Shown here in pieces: positions 24,122-33,566 of a DNA stretch of 64,000 nucleotides (position 1 is the first letter of the stretch; every line of letters begins with the position of its first letter). This DNA comes from an uncultured Cryomorphaceae bacterium. GTDB taxonomy: Bacteria > Bacteroidota > Bacteroidia > Flavobacteriales > Schleiferiaceae. Position numbers and translations under genes: made by a program. The notes under the pieces are model-generated. The model made no database searches. It worked only from the letters and a program-made list of their open reading frames with translations, and was not told the DNA's origin. The stretch lies in contig CAKZJV010000007.1 in the NCBI GenBank assembly GCA_937120475.1, forward strand, positions 1,504,068 through 1,568,067, read 5' to 3'.

Positions 24122-25669
24122 GTGAGTACAGAATTAATAATCAATTCTCGTACTGCCAACGAAGTAGCCATAGCGCTACTCAGGGACGGTAAACTCACTG
24201 AACTTCATTACGACAATTCGGATGAATTTGCAGTGGGCGACATTTACCTGGGTAAAATAAAAAAAGTAGTACCGGGCTTAAATGCCGCATTTGTAGATGT
24301 AGGGTACGAAAAAGATGCTTTTTTGCATTATCACGACCTGGGTCCACAAATCAGGTCGCTGAATAAGTTTACCAAAAAAACCCTGACCGGCAAACAAAGG
24401 TGGTCACTCACAGACTTTACCCCCGAGCCGGATATCGATAAAAATGGCAGTATTGACAAAGTACTAAAGGCCGGACAGACCTTATTAGTACAAATCGCTA
24501 AAGAGCCCATTTCCACTAAAGGGCCGCGTATAACCTCCGAACTATCGCTAGCCGGGCGTTATATCGTTTTAGTACCCTTCAGCAACCGCATTAGCGTAAG
24601 TTCCAAAATGCGGGATCGCGAAGAAAAAGAACGCCTCCGCAGGCTTATAAAAAGCATTTGCCCTAAAGGTTTCGGAATTATAGTGCGCACAGCCGCCCAG
24701 GATTGCTCGGTAGCCGAACTGGATGCCGACCTGCAGGACCTGGTCCAAAAATGGAAAAACCTGCACCGCCAGATGCAACGCCTTAAGGCACCTTCACGAG
24801 CCTTACGCGAGCTCAACCGGGTTTCAGCTTTGTTGAGGGACATCCTCAATGATTCCTTTAACAGCATTACTACGGACGATAAAGACCTGGCCGGTGAGCT
24901 GAGGGGTTACCTGAAGTCTATAGAACCCGGCAAAGAGGAAATGGTTAAAGATTTCCAGGGCCGTGTTCCCATTTTTGATGCAATGGGCGTAGAACGCCAG
25001 ATTAAAAGTTCGTTTGGCCGCTCCGTTTCCATGGGCAAAGGTGCCTACCTCATTATTGAGCATACCGAAGCCATGCACGTAATTGACGTAAACAGCGGTA
25101 ACCGCACCAACAGCAACGAAAACCAGGAGGCCAATGCCCTTTCGGTAAATCTTGCGGCAGCGGAAGAGATTGCCCGCCAGTTACGCCTGCGTGATATGGG
25201 TGGTATTATAGTGGTGGACTTTATCGACCTACACCGTTCAGAGAACCGTAAAAAGCTCTTTGAAAAACTCAAGGAAGTGATGCGCTCAGACCGTGCCAAG
25301 CATAAAATACTCCCACCCAGCCGTTTCGGTTTGGTAGAGATTACCCGCCAAAGGGTACGGCCCGAAATGAACATTCAAACCCGTGAGGAAAACCCCGATG
25401 GCAACGGTGATGTAGAAGCCCCTATTCTCATTATCGATGAGATAGAAAACCGCCTGGAGCTGATTGCCACTCAGGAGAAGGACAAAAACATTTTCCTGCA
25501 TACCCACCCCTTTATTGCAGCCTACCTTACTAAGGGTATTTTTAACAGCCTGCGCAGAAAATGGTCCCGTAAATACAAGAGGAACCTGAAGATCATACCG
25601 CGTGACTCCTTCAAATTCCTGGAGTACCATTACTATAACAGTAAAGACGAAATGTTTGAGTTTAAATAA
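24122..25669 (+). CDS. rng: Ribonuclease G/E family
   Basis: 515 residues from a GTG start. The S1-like domain contains VGDIYLGKIKKVVPGLNAAFVDVGYEKDAFLH. The catalytic DNase-I-like part contains the metal-binding aspartates in VIDVNSGNRT and GIIVVDFIDL. The size fits RNase G rather than full-length RNase E, since there is no long scaffold tail. It processes rRNA 5' ends and degrades mRNA in the cytoplasm. It lies downstream of the HU/TPR/mS38-like group, consistent with a translation and RNA theme, and is followed by a strong terminator. Confidence 0.93.
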   Translation: MSTELIINSRTANEVAIALLRDGKLTELHYDNSDEFAVGDIYLGKIKKVVPGLNAAFVDVGYEKDAFLHYHDLGPQIRSLNKFTKKTLTGKQRWSLTDFTPEPDIDKNGSIDKVLKAGQTLLVQIAKEPISTKGPRITSELSLAGRYIVLVPFSNRISVSSKMRDREEKERLRRLIKSICPKGFGIIVRTAAQDCSVAELDADLQDLVQKWKNLHRQMQRLKAPSRALRELNRVSALLRDILNDSFNSITTDDKDLAGELRGYLKSIEPGKEEMVKDFQGRVPIFDAMGVERQIKSSFGRSVSMGKGAYLIIEHTEAMHVIDVNSGNRTNSNENQEANALSVNLAAAEEIARQLRLRDMGGIIVVDFIDLHRSENRKKLFEKLKEVMRSDRAKHKILPPSRFGLVEITRQRVRPEMNIQTREENPDGNGDVEAPILIIDEIENRLELIATQEKDKNIFLHTHPFIAAYLTKGIFNSLRRKWSRKYKRNLKIIPRDSFKFLEYHYYNSKDEMFEFK

Positions 25670-25693
25670 ACTCTCACTTTTAAAAACTCTTTG

Positions 25694-25725
25694 AAAGCCT
25701 CCCGATTTACAGGGGGGCTTTTTTT
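25694..25725 (+). terminator. Rho-independent terminator after rng
   Basis: AAAGCCTCCC pairs with GGGGGGCTTT around an 8-base loop (one wobble), followed by a T-run. Confidence 0.85.
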
Positions 25726-25899
25726 ATTTCGCTTGTTTTATTTTTTATGAAAAAAGTTAAACAAAAAGTGTCAAATGTGAAGCTACGCTCATTTTTAATG
25801 ACTACATTCGAAAAGCGAATAACGAACCGTTTCATGTGCACGAACAGCTTTGAAAGACAAAGCTTTACAGCGTTACTCACCGCTCAGGAAGAATGATTT

Positions 25900-27129
25900 A
25901 TGATAGACCGAAAAAATATATTGACCGAGGAGAGAATGAAGGAAGCGCGGACCTCGTTCATTAAAGCACCCCAGGAAGAAGAACGCCTTAAGAAGTTATA
26001 CAGTTACGAAATACTGGATACCCCTGCGGAAGATAGCTTCGATAAAATTGCCCTCTTGGCAGCCCAGATTTTTGAAACACCATCGGCCTACATCACTTTT
26101 GTGGATAAAGACCGGGTTTTCCTGAAATCGAACCTGAGTAATATCAGTGACAATTCGATGGCCCGCAAAGACAGTCTCTGCTCACTGGCCATACTCACCG
26201 ATGAAGTTACCGTTTTCAGCGATACATTAGCCGTGCCCAGCCTGAGTTCCAACCCTTACTTAAAGGAAAACGATGACATCCGTTTTTATGCCGCTGCCCC
26301 GCTTAAAACTGCGGAAGGATATCAATTGGGTACCGTTTGCGTTACGGATACCCGGGTTCGCAAAGTATCCGAAAAACAGCTGAAAATGTTGGAAACCCTG
26401 GCCTCTTTAGTGATTGATGAACTGGAAAGCCGTTTAGCGTCACGCAGGGCCATACGGGTACAAAACGACTTACTGAACTTTACCATCCACGACCTTAAAA
26501 ACCCCACCAGCACTATTTTACTGGCGGCAAGTATGATGGCTAAGGAAACCCCCGCCTCAAACGCCCTGTCTGAAATGGTACGTACCGTGCAGGATTCCGC
26601 GCAGCGCATACTCGATGAGATTAATGAACTCATGAACCTTTCGCGCATTGAAAACGGTGAATTCACCCTGAACAAGGAAAGTGTTTACCTGGGCGAAATA
26701 CTACAATCCGTACAGTCCAATTTCAAACTGCTGGCCCAACAAAAAAACCAGGACATTACCCTCAACATCCACTCGGAGGAAGAGGTTACGGTGGATCGCC
26801 ACCGCATACAGGAAGTTTTTGAAAACCTCATCAGCAATGCCCTCAAATACTCCCACCCCGGTACTACGGTGCACCTGGGCCTGGCTCGCCAGGGTAATTC
26901 AATGGTAGTTTCGGTGCGCGACCATGGGCAAGGGCTGGATGATACGGATATGGAAAAGCTCTTCACCAAATTTGCACGGCTCAGCTCCACGCCCACCGGC
27001 AAAGAGCGCTCTAACGGTTTGGGCTTGTCTATCGTTAAAAGCCTGGTAGAACTTCACAAAGGCTCCGTTTGGGCACAAAGTGAAGGCAAAGATCAGGGCA
27101 CCACCTTCTACGTTTCCCTGCCCATTTAA
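25900..27129 (+). CDS. GAF-domain sensor histidine kinase
   Basis: 409 residues with no transmembrane segment, so cytoplasmic. A GAF domain (about 40-180) starts with the DTPAEDSFDKIALLAAQIF pattern common in such kinases. The HisKA helix has His197 in FTIHDLKNPTS, and the HATPase domain has the N box NLISNALKYS, G1 DHGQGLDD and G2 SNGLGLSIV. No response regulator lies nearby. A 7-bp hairpin (AGCTTTG/CAAAGCT, 25846-25864) sits shortly before the start, within a 230-base leader region. The signal sensed by the GAF domain is unknown. Confidence 0.9.
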   Translation: MIDRKNILTEERMKEARTSFIKAPQEEERLKKLYSYEILDTPAEDSFDKIALLAAQIFETPSAYITFVDKDRVFLKSNLSNISDNSMARKDSLCSLAILTDEVTVFSDTLAVPSLSSNPYLKENDDIRFYAAAPLKTAEGYQLGTVCVTDTRVRKVSEKQLKMLETLASLVIDELESRLASRRAIRVQNDLLNFTIHDLKNPTSTILLAASMMAKETPASNALSEMVRTVQDSAQRILDEINELMNLSRIENGEFTLNKESVYLGEILQSVQSNFKLLAQQKNQDITLNIHSEEEVTVDRHRIQEVFENLISNALKYSHPGTTVHLGLARQGNSMVVSVRDHGQGLDDTDMEKLFTKFARLSSTPTGKERSNGLGLSIVKSLVELHKGSVWAQSEGKDQGTTFYVSLPI

Positions 27130-27223
27130 TATTCGCAGCACAATTCTTTCCTGCTCAGGAGCCATCGATCTTCACGCGAATCGATTAAATGGCTATTTTC
27201 GAAATCCAAATGAAAAATCGAGC

Positions 27224-29278
27224 ATGAAAAAATCAGCGATCCTTCTTTTTGTATTCTCCGCATTTTGGGCTTTCGGCCAGCAAGGGGTAATGACCCCTCA
27301 ACTCTTATGGGAGCTCGGACGGGTGAGCCTTGAAACGGTTTCCCCCGATGGTAAAAACATGATTTACGGGGTAACCCATTACAACATCGATGAAAACCGT
27401 GGTAACCGGAACCTGTACCAAATGAGCCTGGACGGCCTCAACCGCAAACAGATAACAGATTTGCCCGGAAGTGAATACGGGGCCTTTTACCTCAGTGGAG
27501 GGTCGAAGATCGGTTTTTCGCACGGGGGCCAGTTTCACATTATGGATAAAGACGGCTCTAACCGGCAACAGCTTACCAACATTGAGGGAATCAGTAATAT
27601 TAAAGCGTATGACCTGCCGGACGGGCGCATTGCACTACTGTTTTCAAAAAGTGTAAAGCTGGAGGAAACTACAGCCGACCTCTACCCCAACCTCCCAAAA
27701 GCCGAGGCCTACATAATTGACGATTTGATGTACCGCCACTGGGATGGCTGGAGCGATGACAGCTACAACCACGTTTGCATTGCTTATGTGGGTAAGGATA
27801 TGGCCCAGGTTTCTACCTACCGCGACCTTATGAAGGGCGAAAAATTCGATTCGCCCCTCAATCCTTTCGGAGGCAGCGAATCTTTTACCCTCAGCCCCGA
27901 TGGAAAAACCGTGGTGTACGAAGCCAAAAAACTCAGTGGAAAGGAATGGGCCGTGAGCACCAACTCCGAGCTGTACAGTGTAAATCTTGAAAGTGGAGAA
28001 ACCACTAATCTCACCGAAGGCATGCAGGGTTACGATAAAGAACCCAAATTTTCGCCCGATGGTAGCAAACTGGCGTGGATGAGCATGGCCACCCCCGGTT
28101 TTGAAAGTGATGTGAACGACCTGGTTATCCACGACCTCAAGACCAACCAGCGGCTGCACGTGCTAAAAGCCGCCAACCTATACGATGCCATTACCTTCCA
28201 ATCCTTTACCTGGGCGGGCGAAACTACCCTTTACGCAGGGGTTCCTACCGATGGTACTAACCAGATTTTTAAAATAGAACTGCCCAAAAAGATTGAGGCC
28301 AACGGAAAAGTAAAAATCGCGGCCGTTAGCGAAGGAGACTTTAACTACAACCACTTTGAGGTAGCTGGAAATGCCATAATTGCGGATCGCCAGGATATTA
28401 ACCATGCTACCGAAATTTACAAACTCAACCCCAAAACCAAAGAGGCGCTACAACTCACCCGCGTAAACGATGATATTTATAAAGGCATAGCCCTGAGCAA
28501 GGTGGAACGCAGGCAGGTGAACACCAGCGATAACAAGGAAATGCTGGCCTGGGTGATTTACCCACCCGATTTCGACCCCAATAGAAAATATCCAACCCTG
28601 CTTTACTGCCAGGGAGGTCCGCAGGCCCAGGTATCGCAGTTTTACAGTTTCCGCTGGAACTTCCAGTTGATGGCCGCACAGGGTTACATTGTAATAGCGC
28701 CTAACCGCAGGGGGTTACCGGGTTTTGGCCGCGAATGGAACGAGCAAATTTCAGGAGATTGGGGGGGACAAGCCATGCGCGATTACCTGGCCGCCATCGA
28801 TGATGTAAAAGAAGAGCCTTACGTAGATGAAAAACGCCTGGGATGTGTAGGCGCCAGCTACGGTGGCTACTCGGTATATTACCTGGCCGGTATTCACGAA
28901 AACCGCTTTAAGGCCTTTATTTCCCATTGCGGGTTGTTTGACCTGGAAAGCTGGTACCTCTCCACCGAAGAGTTGTTTTTTGCCAATCAGGATTTAGGCG
29001 GCCCTTTCTGGATGCCTGAAAACAAGGAAACCTACAGTAAATTCGACCCTAAGGATTACGTTCAAAATTGGGATACTCCTATACTGGTCATTCACGGAGG
29101 AAAAGATTTCCGCGTACCCGAAAACCAGGGTATGGAAGCCTTCCAGGCCGCCAAATTACGAGGTGTACCCGCTAAATTCCTGTACTTTCCCAATGAAGGG
29201 CACTGGATTTTAAGCCCGCAAAACGGTTTGATCTGGCATGACCAGTTCTTCGGTTGGCTGGATAAATGGTTGAAATGA
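27224..29278 (+). CDS. S9 family serine peptidase (DPP IV/acylaminoacyl-peptidase-like)
   Basis: 684 residues from the ATG at 27224. The frame is open upstream into the kinase gene, but the signal peptide (about 1-18, ending AFGQ) fixes the start. A WD/propeller-type domain (about 30-400) precedes the hydrolase domain with Ser545 in GASYGGYS, Asp628 in HGGKDFRVP and His660 in NEGHWI, the usual triad of the S9C/S9B groups. It should cleave peptides in the periplasm. It is the second S9 peptidase of the window and is not a close copy of the first. Confidence 0.88.
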   Translation: MKKSAILLFVFSAFWAFGQQGVMTPQLLWELGRVSLETVSPDGKNMIYGVTHYNIDENRGNRNLYQMSLDGLNRKQITDLPGSEYGAFYLSGGSKIGFSHGGQFHIMDKDGSNRQQLTNIEGISNIKAYDLPDGRIALLFSKSVKLEETTADLYPNLPKAEAYIIDDLMYRHWDGWSDDSYNHVCIAYVGKDMAQVSTYRDLMKGEKFDSPLNPFGGSESFTLSPDGKTVVYEAKKLSGKEWAVSTNSELYSVNLESGETTNLTEGMQGYDKEPKFSPDGSKLAWMSMATPGFESDVNDLVIHDLKTNQRLHVLKAANLYDAITFQSFTWAGETTLYAGVPTDGTNQIFKIELPKKIEANGKVKIAAVSEGDFNYNHFEVAGNAIIADRQDINHATEIYKLNPKTKEALQLTRVNDDIYKGIALSKVERRQVNTSDNKEMLAWVIYPPDFDPNRKYPTLLYCQGGPQAQVSQFYSFRWNFQLMAAQGYIVIAPNRRGLPGFGREWNEQISGDWGGQAMRDYLAAIDDVKEEPYVDEKRLGCVGASYGGYSVYYLAGIHENRFKAFISHCGLFDLESWYLSTEELFFANQDLGGPFWMPENKETYSKFDPKDYVQNWDTPILVIHGGKDFRVPENQGMEAFQAAKLRGVPAKFLYFPNEGHWILSPQNGLIWHDQFFGWLDKWLK

Positions 29279-29295
29279 TTTGAATATATTCCAGT

Positions 29296-29303
29296 TACAT
29301 TTG
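29296..29303 (+). promoter_or_regulatory. -7 promoter element of the methyltransferase gene
   Basis: TACATTTG is a perfect TAnnTTTG match, with TTG (29270-29272) 23 bases upstream inside the preceding gene and a 28-base leader to the ATG. Confidence 0.55.
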
Positions 29304-29331
29304 CCACTGAAATTTCAACCTGCTCAATTTT

Positions 29332-30072
29332 ATGAAAACAGGGAGCCCCGCCTCACGCCTTAAGTTGAATATCAAGCCGAACGACCGGGTATTGGACATC
29401 GGCAGCGGTGATTTTCCACACCCCCGTGCCAACGTTTGTGTGGATAAGTATGTAAACGATAATACCCATCGCTCTTCCGATCTTAAGGTGCTGCAAAACC
29501 AGGAATTTATTCAGGCAGACGGGGAGAATCTTCCTTTTGAAGACAATGCATTCGATTACGTAATCTGCGAGCAGGTTTTGGAACACGTAGAACACCCCGA
29601 ACTTTTTATCAAGGAAATGAACCGTGTAGCCAAAAGGGGCTACCTGGAAACGCCCTCCCTCATCGGGGAGTACCTCATTCCCAAAAAATCGCACAAATGG
29701 GTGTTGCTGGATATTGACGGTATAGTGGTGATGTACGAAAAAGAAAAACTGGGCCTGAACGATGCTATCGATTTTGGTGAGCTTTTTCTCAACTATTTCC
29801 CCCGCCAGTCCATCGGCTGGAAGATTGTACAGCGCACCCATCACCAGGCACTCACCATGAGCTATGAATGGGAAAATGAAATAAAGTACCTCGTTAATCC
29901 CGATGATGAACGCCTGCTGAACTATTTCAGAAAACCCTGGACCCTCGACATGGTGAACCAGGTAATGCCCCAGCGCAGCCTGCAAAAAGAGGCTTCCATG
30001 GCCATCAATGCTTTTGTGGATATTACCCAAAGCATTTTTAAATCAAAAGTGTTAAAGCGCAACAAAAGCTAA
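29332..30072 (+). CDS. SAM-dependent methyltransferase
   Basis: 246 residues. The SAM motif VLDIGSGDFPHPRAN (about 20-34) is followed by QADGENLPFEDNAFDYVICEQVLEHV, a classic Methyltransf_11 region. The N-terminus has LKLNIKPNDRVLD. Such proteins often occur among polysaccharide or lipid genes, but the substrate is not evident. It is the first gene of a compact run with an M16 peptidase and an O-methyltransferase. Confidence 0.82.
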   Translation: MKTGSPASRLKLNIKPNDRVLDIGSGDFPHPRANVCVDKYVNDNTHRSSDLKVLQNQEFIQADGENLPFEDNAFDYVICEQVLEHVEHPELFIKEMNRVAKRGYLETPSLIGEYLIPKKSHKWVLLDIDGIVVMYEKEKLGLNDAIDFGELFLNYFPRQSIGWKIVQRTHHQALTMSYEWENEIKYLVNPDDERLLNYFRKPWTLDMVNQVMPQRSLQKEASMAINAFVDITQSIFKSKVLKRNKS

Positions 30073-30092
30073 ACACCCGCTTTTATCCCTTT

Positions 30093-31325
30093 ATGGAAAA
30101 GGAGTTTGAAATTTTTGAATTGCCGAACGGCATCCGTTTGGTGCACCGCAAGGTGAACCGGCCGGTTGGACATTGTGGCCTGATGATACAGGCCGGTAGC
30201 CGTGATGAAACACCGCAAACCGAAGGTCTGGCCCATTTTATCGAGCACGTGCTTTTTAAAGGCACACGAAAGCGTAAAGCCTTCCACATACTCAGCCGCA
30301 TGGAAGACGTGGGTGGTGAGCTCAATGCCTATACCACCAAGGAAGATACCGTGATCTATGCCTCTTTCCTGGCCAATGATTTCCAAAGGGCTATGGAACT
30401 CATCCTCGATATCGGTTTTAACTCCACCTTTCCCGATAAGGAATTGCTGAAGGAAAAAGACGTGATCATCGATGAGATCAATAGCTATAAGGACAGCCCC
30501 TCGGAACTTATTTTCGATGATTTTGAAGCCCTGCTTTTCCCCGATCATCCCCTGGGGATGAACATACTGGGCACCCCTGAAACGGTGCGCAGTTTTAAAC
30601 GGGCCGATGTACTCAACTTTTTGGATAATGCCTACGGTACCGACCGGATGGTTTTTAGTTACGTGGGTAACATTGAGGCCGAAAAAATCAGGGACTACCT
30701 GCAAAAGCTATTGGCAGAAATTCCATTGAAAGCGGGAAGCTTACAACGCCAGGCCCCACTACCCTACCGCAGCCTGCGGCAGGAAGATGAGCGGCCGGTT
30801 TTTCAAAGTCACGTAATTGCCGGTAACCGTGCCTATGCGGCCGATGACCCTAAAGCGCGCACCTTGCACCTGCTCAATAACCTCTTGGGTGGCCCGGGTA
30901 TGAACTCCCGCCTCAACCTCAATATTCGCGAGAAATACGGTTTTACCTACAACATCGAGTCCTTTTATACGCCCTATGCCGATACCGGGGTATTTGGCAT
31001 TTATGCCGGTACCGATCCGCTTACCATGGAGCGTACCCTGAAGCTTATAGAAAAGGAACTGAAGCGTTTGCGGGAGAATAAACTGGGCGTGATCCAACTC
31101 AGTAAAGCCAAGCGGCAAATACTGGGGCAAATTGCCATGGCGCAGGAAAATAATGTGGCCCTGATGCTGGCTTTGGGGAAATCACTGCTTACCTTTAACC
31201 GTATCGACACTTTTGAAGAAATACGCGATAAGATTGAAAGTATTACGGCCAGTGATTTGATGGAAGTGGCCAATGAAATACTGGCCCCCGATCAACTGAG
31301 TACCCTCATTTACAAACCCGCATAA
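30093..31325 (+). CDS. M16 zinc peptidase (processing-peptidase-like)
   Basis: 410 residues with a complete catalytic half: the inverted zinc motif His48-Phe-Ile-Glu51-His52, with Glu128 in IIDEINSYKDSPSE as the third ligand. The second half-domain carries the LLGGPGMNSRLNLNIREKYGFTY signature. No signal peptide is seen, so it is probably cytoplasmic, like the PqqL/mitochondrial-processing-peptidase-beta group. Unlike the gene at 854-2926 it is expected to be active. It lies 2 bases before the O-methyltransferase gene. Confidence 0.92.
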   Translation: MEKEFEIFELPNGIRLVHRKVNRPVGHCGLMIQAGSRDETPQTEGLAHFIEHVLFKGTRKRKAFHILSRMEDVGGELNAYTTKEDTVIYASFLANDFQRAMELILDIGFNSTFPDKELLKEKDVIIDEINSYKDSPSELIFDDFEALLFPDHPLGMNILGTPETVRSFKRADVLNFLDNAYGTDRMVFSYVGNIEAEKIRDYLQKLLAEIPLKAGSLQRQAPLPYRSLRQEDERPVFQSHVIAGNRAYAADDPKARTLHLLNNLLGGPGMNSRLNLNIREKYGFTYNIESFYTPYADTGVFGIYAGTDPLTMERTLKLIEKELKRLRENKLGVIQLSKAKRQILGQIAMAQENNVALMLALGKSLLTFNRIDTFEEIRDKIESITASDLMEVANEILAPDQLSTLIYKPA

Positions 31326-31327
31326 GC

Positions 31328-31969
31328 ATGGAATTTTTACCCGAAAAACTCGAACAATACGTTGAAGACCACACCTCTCCTGAATCCGAAGTATTAGAGG
31401 CACTCAACCGTGAAACGCAAGCCAAGGTATTGATGCCGCGCATGCTGAGCGGGCACCTGCAGGGCCGGGTACTCTCCACGTTCAGTAAAATGATACAACC
31501 GAAACGTATTTTGGAGATCGGTACTTATACCGGGTACTCTGCCCTGTGCCTGGCCGAAGGCCTACAGGAAGGTGGAAAGCTGCACACCATCGACATCAAC
31601 GAAGAGCTGGAGGATATGGTGCTGCGCTACATCCAAAAAGCGGGTTACTCCGAAAAAATTCAAATGCACGTGGGCGATGCCACCCAAATTATCCCGGCCC
31701 TCAACGAAAGCTGGGACATCGTTTTTATTGATGCGGATAAGGAAAACTACTCCAATTACTTCGACCTAACCATTGATCACCTGCGCCCGGGTGGTTACAT
31801 CATTGCCGATAACGTCTTATGGAGCGGCAAGGTGCTGGAAAAAATTGACCCCAAAGACGAAGAAACCCAGGCTTTGAAAGACTTTAACGAAAAAGTACTG
31901 GCTGATGAACGCGTGGAAAACGTATTGTTCCCGGTACGGGATGGTTTGATGGTGTGTAGGAAGAGGTAG
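31328..31969 (+). CDS. O-methyltransferase (caffeoyl-CoA OMT-like)
   Basis: 213 residues. The segments ILEIGTYTGYSALCLAEGL (SAM motif I), LHTIDINEEL and DIVFIDADKENYSNYF (metal/SAM contact), then IIADNVLWSG, are the standard signatures of the cation-dependent Methyltransf_3 family. In bacteria the substrates are small catechols or modified nucleosides and cannot be predicted here. It is the last gene of the rightward run and converges on an AT-rich hypothetical gene. Confidence 0.9.
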   Translation: MEFLPEKLEQYVEDHTSPESEVLEALNRETQAKVLMPRMLSGHLQGRVLSTFSKMIQPKRILEIGTYTGYSALCLAEGLQEGGKLHTIDINEELEDMVLRYIQKAGYSEKIQMHVGDATQIIPALNESWDIVFIDADKENYSNYFDLTIDHLRPGGYIIADNVLWSGKVLEKIDPKDEETQALKDFNEKVLADERVENVLFPVRDGLMVCRKR

Positions 31970-31978
31970 AAATATAAT

Positions 31979-32692
31979 TTACTCTTCAATTTTCCTGAGC
32001 AGATTATCGATGAAAGGTTGACGACTAAACTTCCCCTTATCTTTTAAGGAAGCAAGAAAATATAATACACCGAAGAAAAGTAATACTAAAAAAATACCGA
32101 AAAGCGAAGAGTACTCGGGAAATAGTCTGTCAGTTAGAGTTGTAACATATATAATAAAAGCAAACCAGATTAAATATATTATATAGGCATAACTTAAATC
32201 TCTCTTGATATTCCCAATTTTTACTATTCCTTTAATTCTACCCATTAATTTTACTTCATCTGAAGGAGCACCATCATGTAATAAATTCACAACAAACCCT
32301 TCTTTAGCATTCAGAAACTCAAAGTTTAGAACGATTTGGTTGGCTGAAACTCTCTTTAGTTCAATAACCTCGGCCTTATCAGCATAAAACACAGAATAGT
32401 CAAGTACCTCATATTTCTCAGGAATAGAAATTTTCAAAGGATCAACACTAGATAAATGATCTTGGCTGATAACCTCCTGACCCGTGTTTGCTATGATAAT
32501 TTTTGTGTTTGCAAATGAAGATAGCTTCTTGCCCTTGTAACTCACCGTTAAATCAGGAATTTGAACATCATTACTGAATATGGTATTGTTGAACACTTTA
32601 TAAGAAAGTGACTTCCTTCTGCGAGATCTGAGATAGAAGAAAATTGATAATCCTATGCCTACAAACCCAATTAACCAACCGATTATATCCAT
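31979..32692 (-). CDS. AT-rich hypothetical membrane protein
   Basis: 237 residues. An N-terminal transmembrane helix (about 4-20) is followed by a basic stop (RSRRRK), a beta-rich soluble domain (about 25-165; NTKIIIANTGQEVI) and two more helices (about 170-190 and 195-215). I do not recognise a named family, though the layout with a SYKV-type opening and a middle NTG motif resembles widespread orphan membrane proteins. Base composition is clearly more AT-rich than both neighbours, suggesting recent acquisition. It is a single gene, and no partner is visible. Confidence 0.7.
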   Translation of the reverse strand: MDIIGWLIGFVGIGLSIFFYLRSRRRKSLSYKVFNNTIFSNDVQIPDLTVSYKGKKLSSFANTKIIIANTGQEVISQDHLSSVDPLKISIPEKYEVLDYSVFYADKAEVIELKRVSANQIVLNFEFLNAKEGFVVNLLHDGAPSDEVKLMGRIKGIVKIGNIKRDLSYAYIIYLIWFAFIIYVTTLTDRLFPEYSSLFGIFLVLLFFGVLYFLASLKDKGKFSRQPFIDNLLRKIEE

Positions 32693-32849
32693 ATTACTTA
32701 CTTGAAACTTATCAAGTAAATATATGATCTTGAATTTTATTTAAGGGAGGGGGATCATCTCCTCAGCCAACTCATGATGATACTTAGAGTATAATTGATT
32801 CACATCAAATAAGCTTGAGACCCTGTTTTAGAGCAGGCTTACCAACAAG

Positions 32850-33566
32850 CTACTCCCTTACAAAAAGATCCGCACTGATACCCACCATCGGGGCCGGTAT
32901 CAGGTAGGCGATATCATCGCGCAGGTTTTGTTGGTACACTAAGGGTAATTCTACGTTCAAGTTAAGCCAGGCATTGAATTCATAATTCAGGCCGGCCTGC
33001 AGGGCTATGGCATAGCCGTTGTCCATGCCGGGGTCATCCCAGGAGCGGAAGCCATAGATGGGCGTAAGTCCGAAGTACGGTTTTACGCCCAGGTTTTCCT
33101 TGTTTAAATAGGCCACCAGGGCCAGGGCCATCGCATGCCCGTTCACCTGGGTACCGGCATCCGGAGCACTGGAAGCGTACAGGCCAAAACCGTATTTGGG
33201 CATGAGGCCATAGGTAAAAAGGCCATCCTCCTTCCCGAAAGTGTAGAGCATACTAAAGGCATAACCTCCCCTCTCCCAAAATAAATCAGGACTAAGGTCG
33301 GTCCAACCCTCCACCTGTAGCATAATATTGTTAGTAACGCCTACCCGTGCCGTGGCCGCACCGGCCGGTGACAATATTTGGCCGTTTACCGGGTGCGCCT
33401 CAGGCATATAGCCGTGATTTAAAGCTACGTTCACCTCACCCTGCTTTAAAGGTTTGGTGGGCAGGTTAAGGGCCGGGTTATAGATCTGCCGGCTGCAGGA
33501 AGTGAGTCCCAGGCCAAGGCCCAAAAAGGCCAGAACCCATCCTTTAACGTTCGGAGTACATTTCAT
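32850..33566 (-). CDS. Small envelope (lipo)protein of unknown function
   Basis: 238 residues from the ATG at 33566; an upstream in-frame Met is rejected because the signal sequence GWVLAFLGLGLGLTSCSRQ begins here. LTSC is a good lipobox. The mature part is rich in alternating beta-strand segments (GLMPKYGFGLYAS, GYAIALQAGLNYEFNAWLNLNVEL), suggesting a small outer-membrane barrel or barrel-like lipoprotein. It overlaps the end of rfbB by 23 bases and so is the last gene of the nucleotide-sugar operon, pointing to a surface-glycan link (inference). Confidence 0.65.
   Translation of the reverse strand: MKCTPNVKGWVLAFLGLGLGLTSCSRQIYNPALNLPTKPLKQGEVNVALNHGYMPEAHPVNGQILSPAGAATARVGVTNNIMLQVEGWTDLSPDLFWERGGYAFSMLYTFGKEDGLFTYGLMPKYGFGLYASSAPDAGTQVNGHAMALALVAYLNKENLGVKPYFGLTPIYGFRSWDDPGMDNGYAIALQAGLNYEFNAWLNLNVELPLVYQQNLRDDIAYLIPAPMVGISADLFVRE

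Noticed and set aside
27080-27223. 48-residue N-terminal extension of the S9 peptidase
   Set aside because: It runs back into the histidine kinase gene and would bury the clear signal peptide that begins at 27224.
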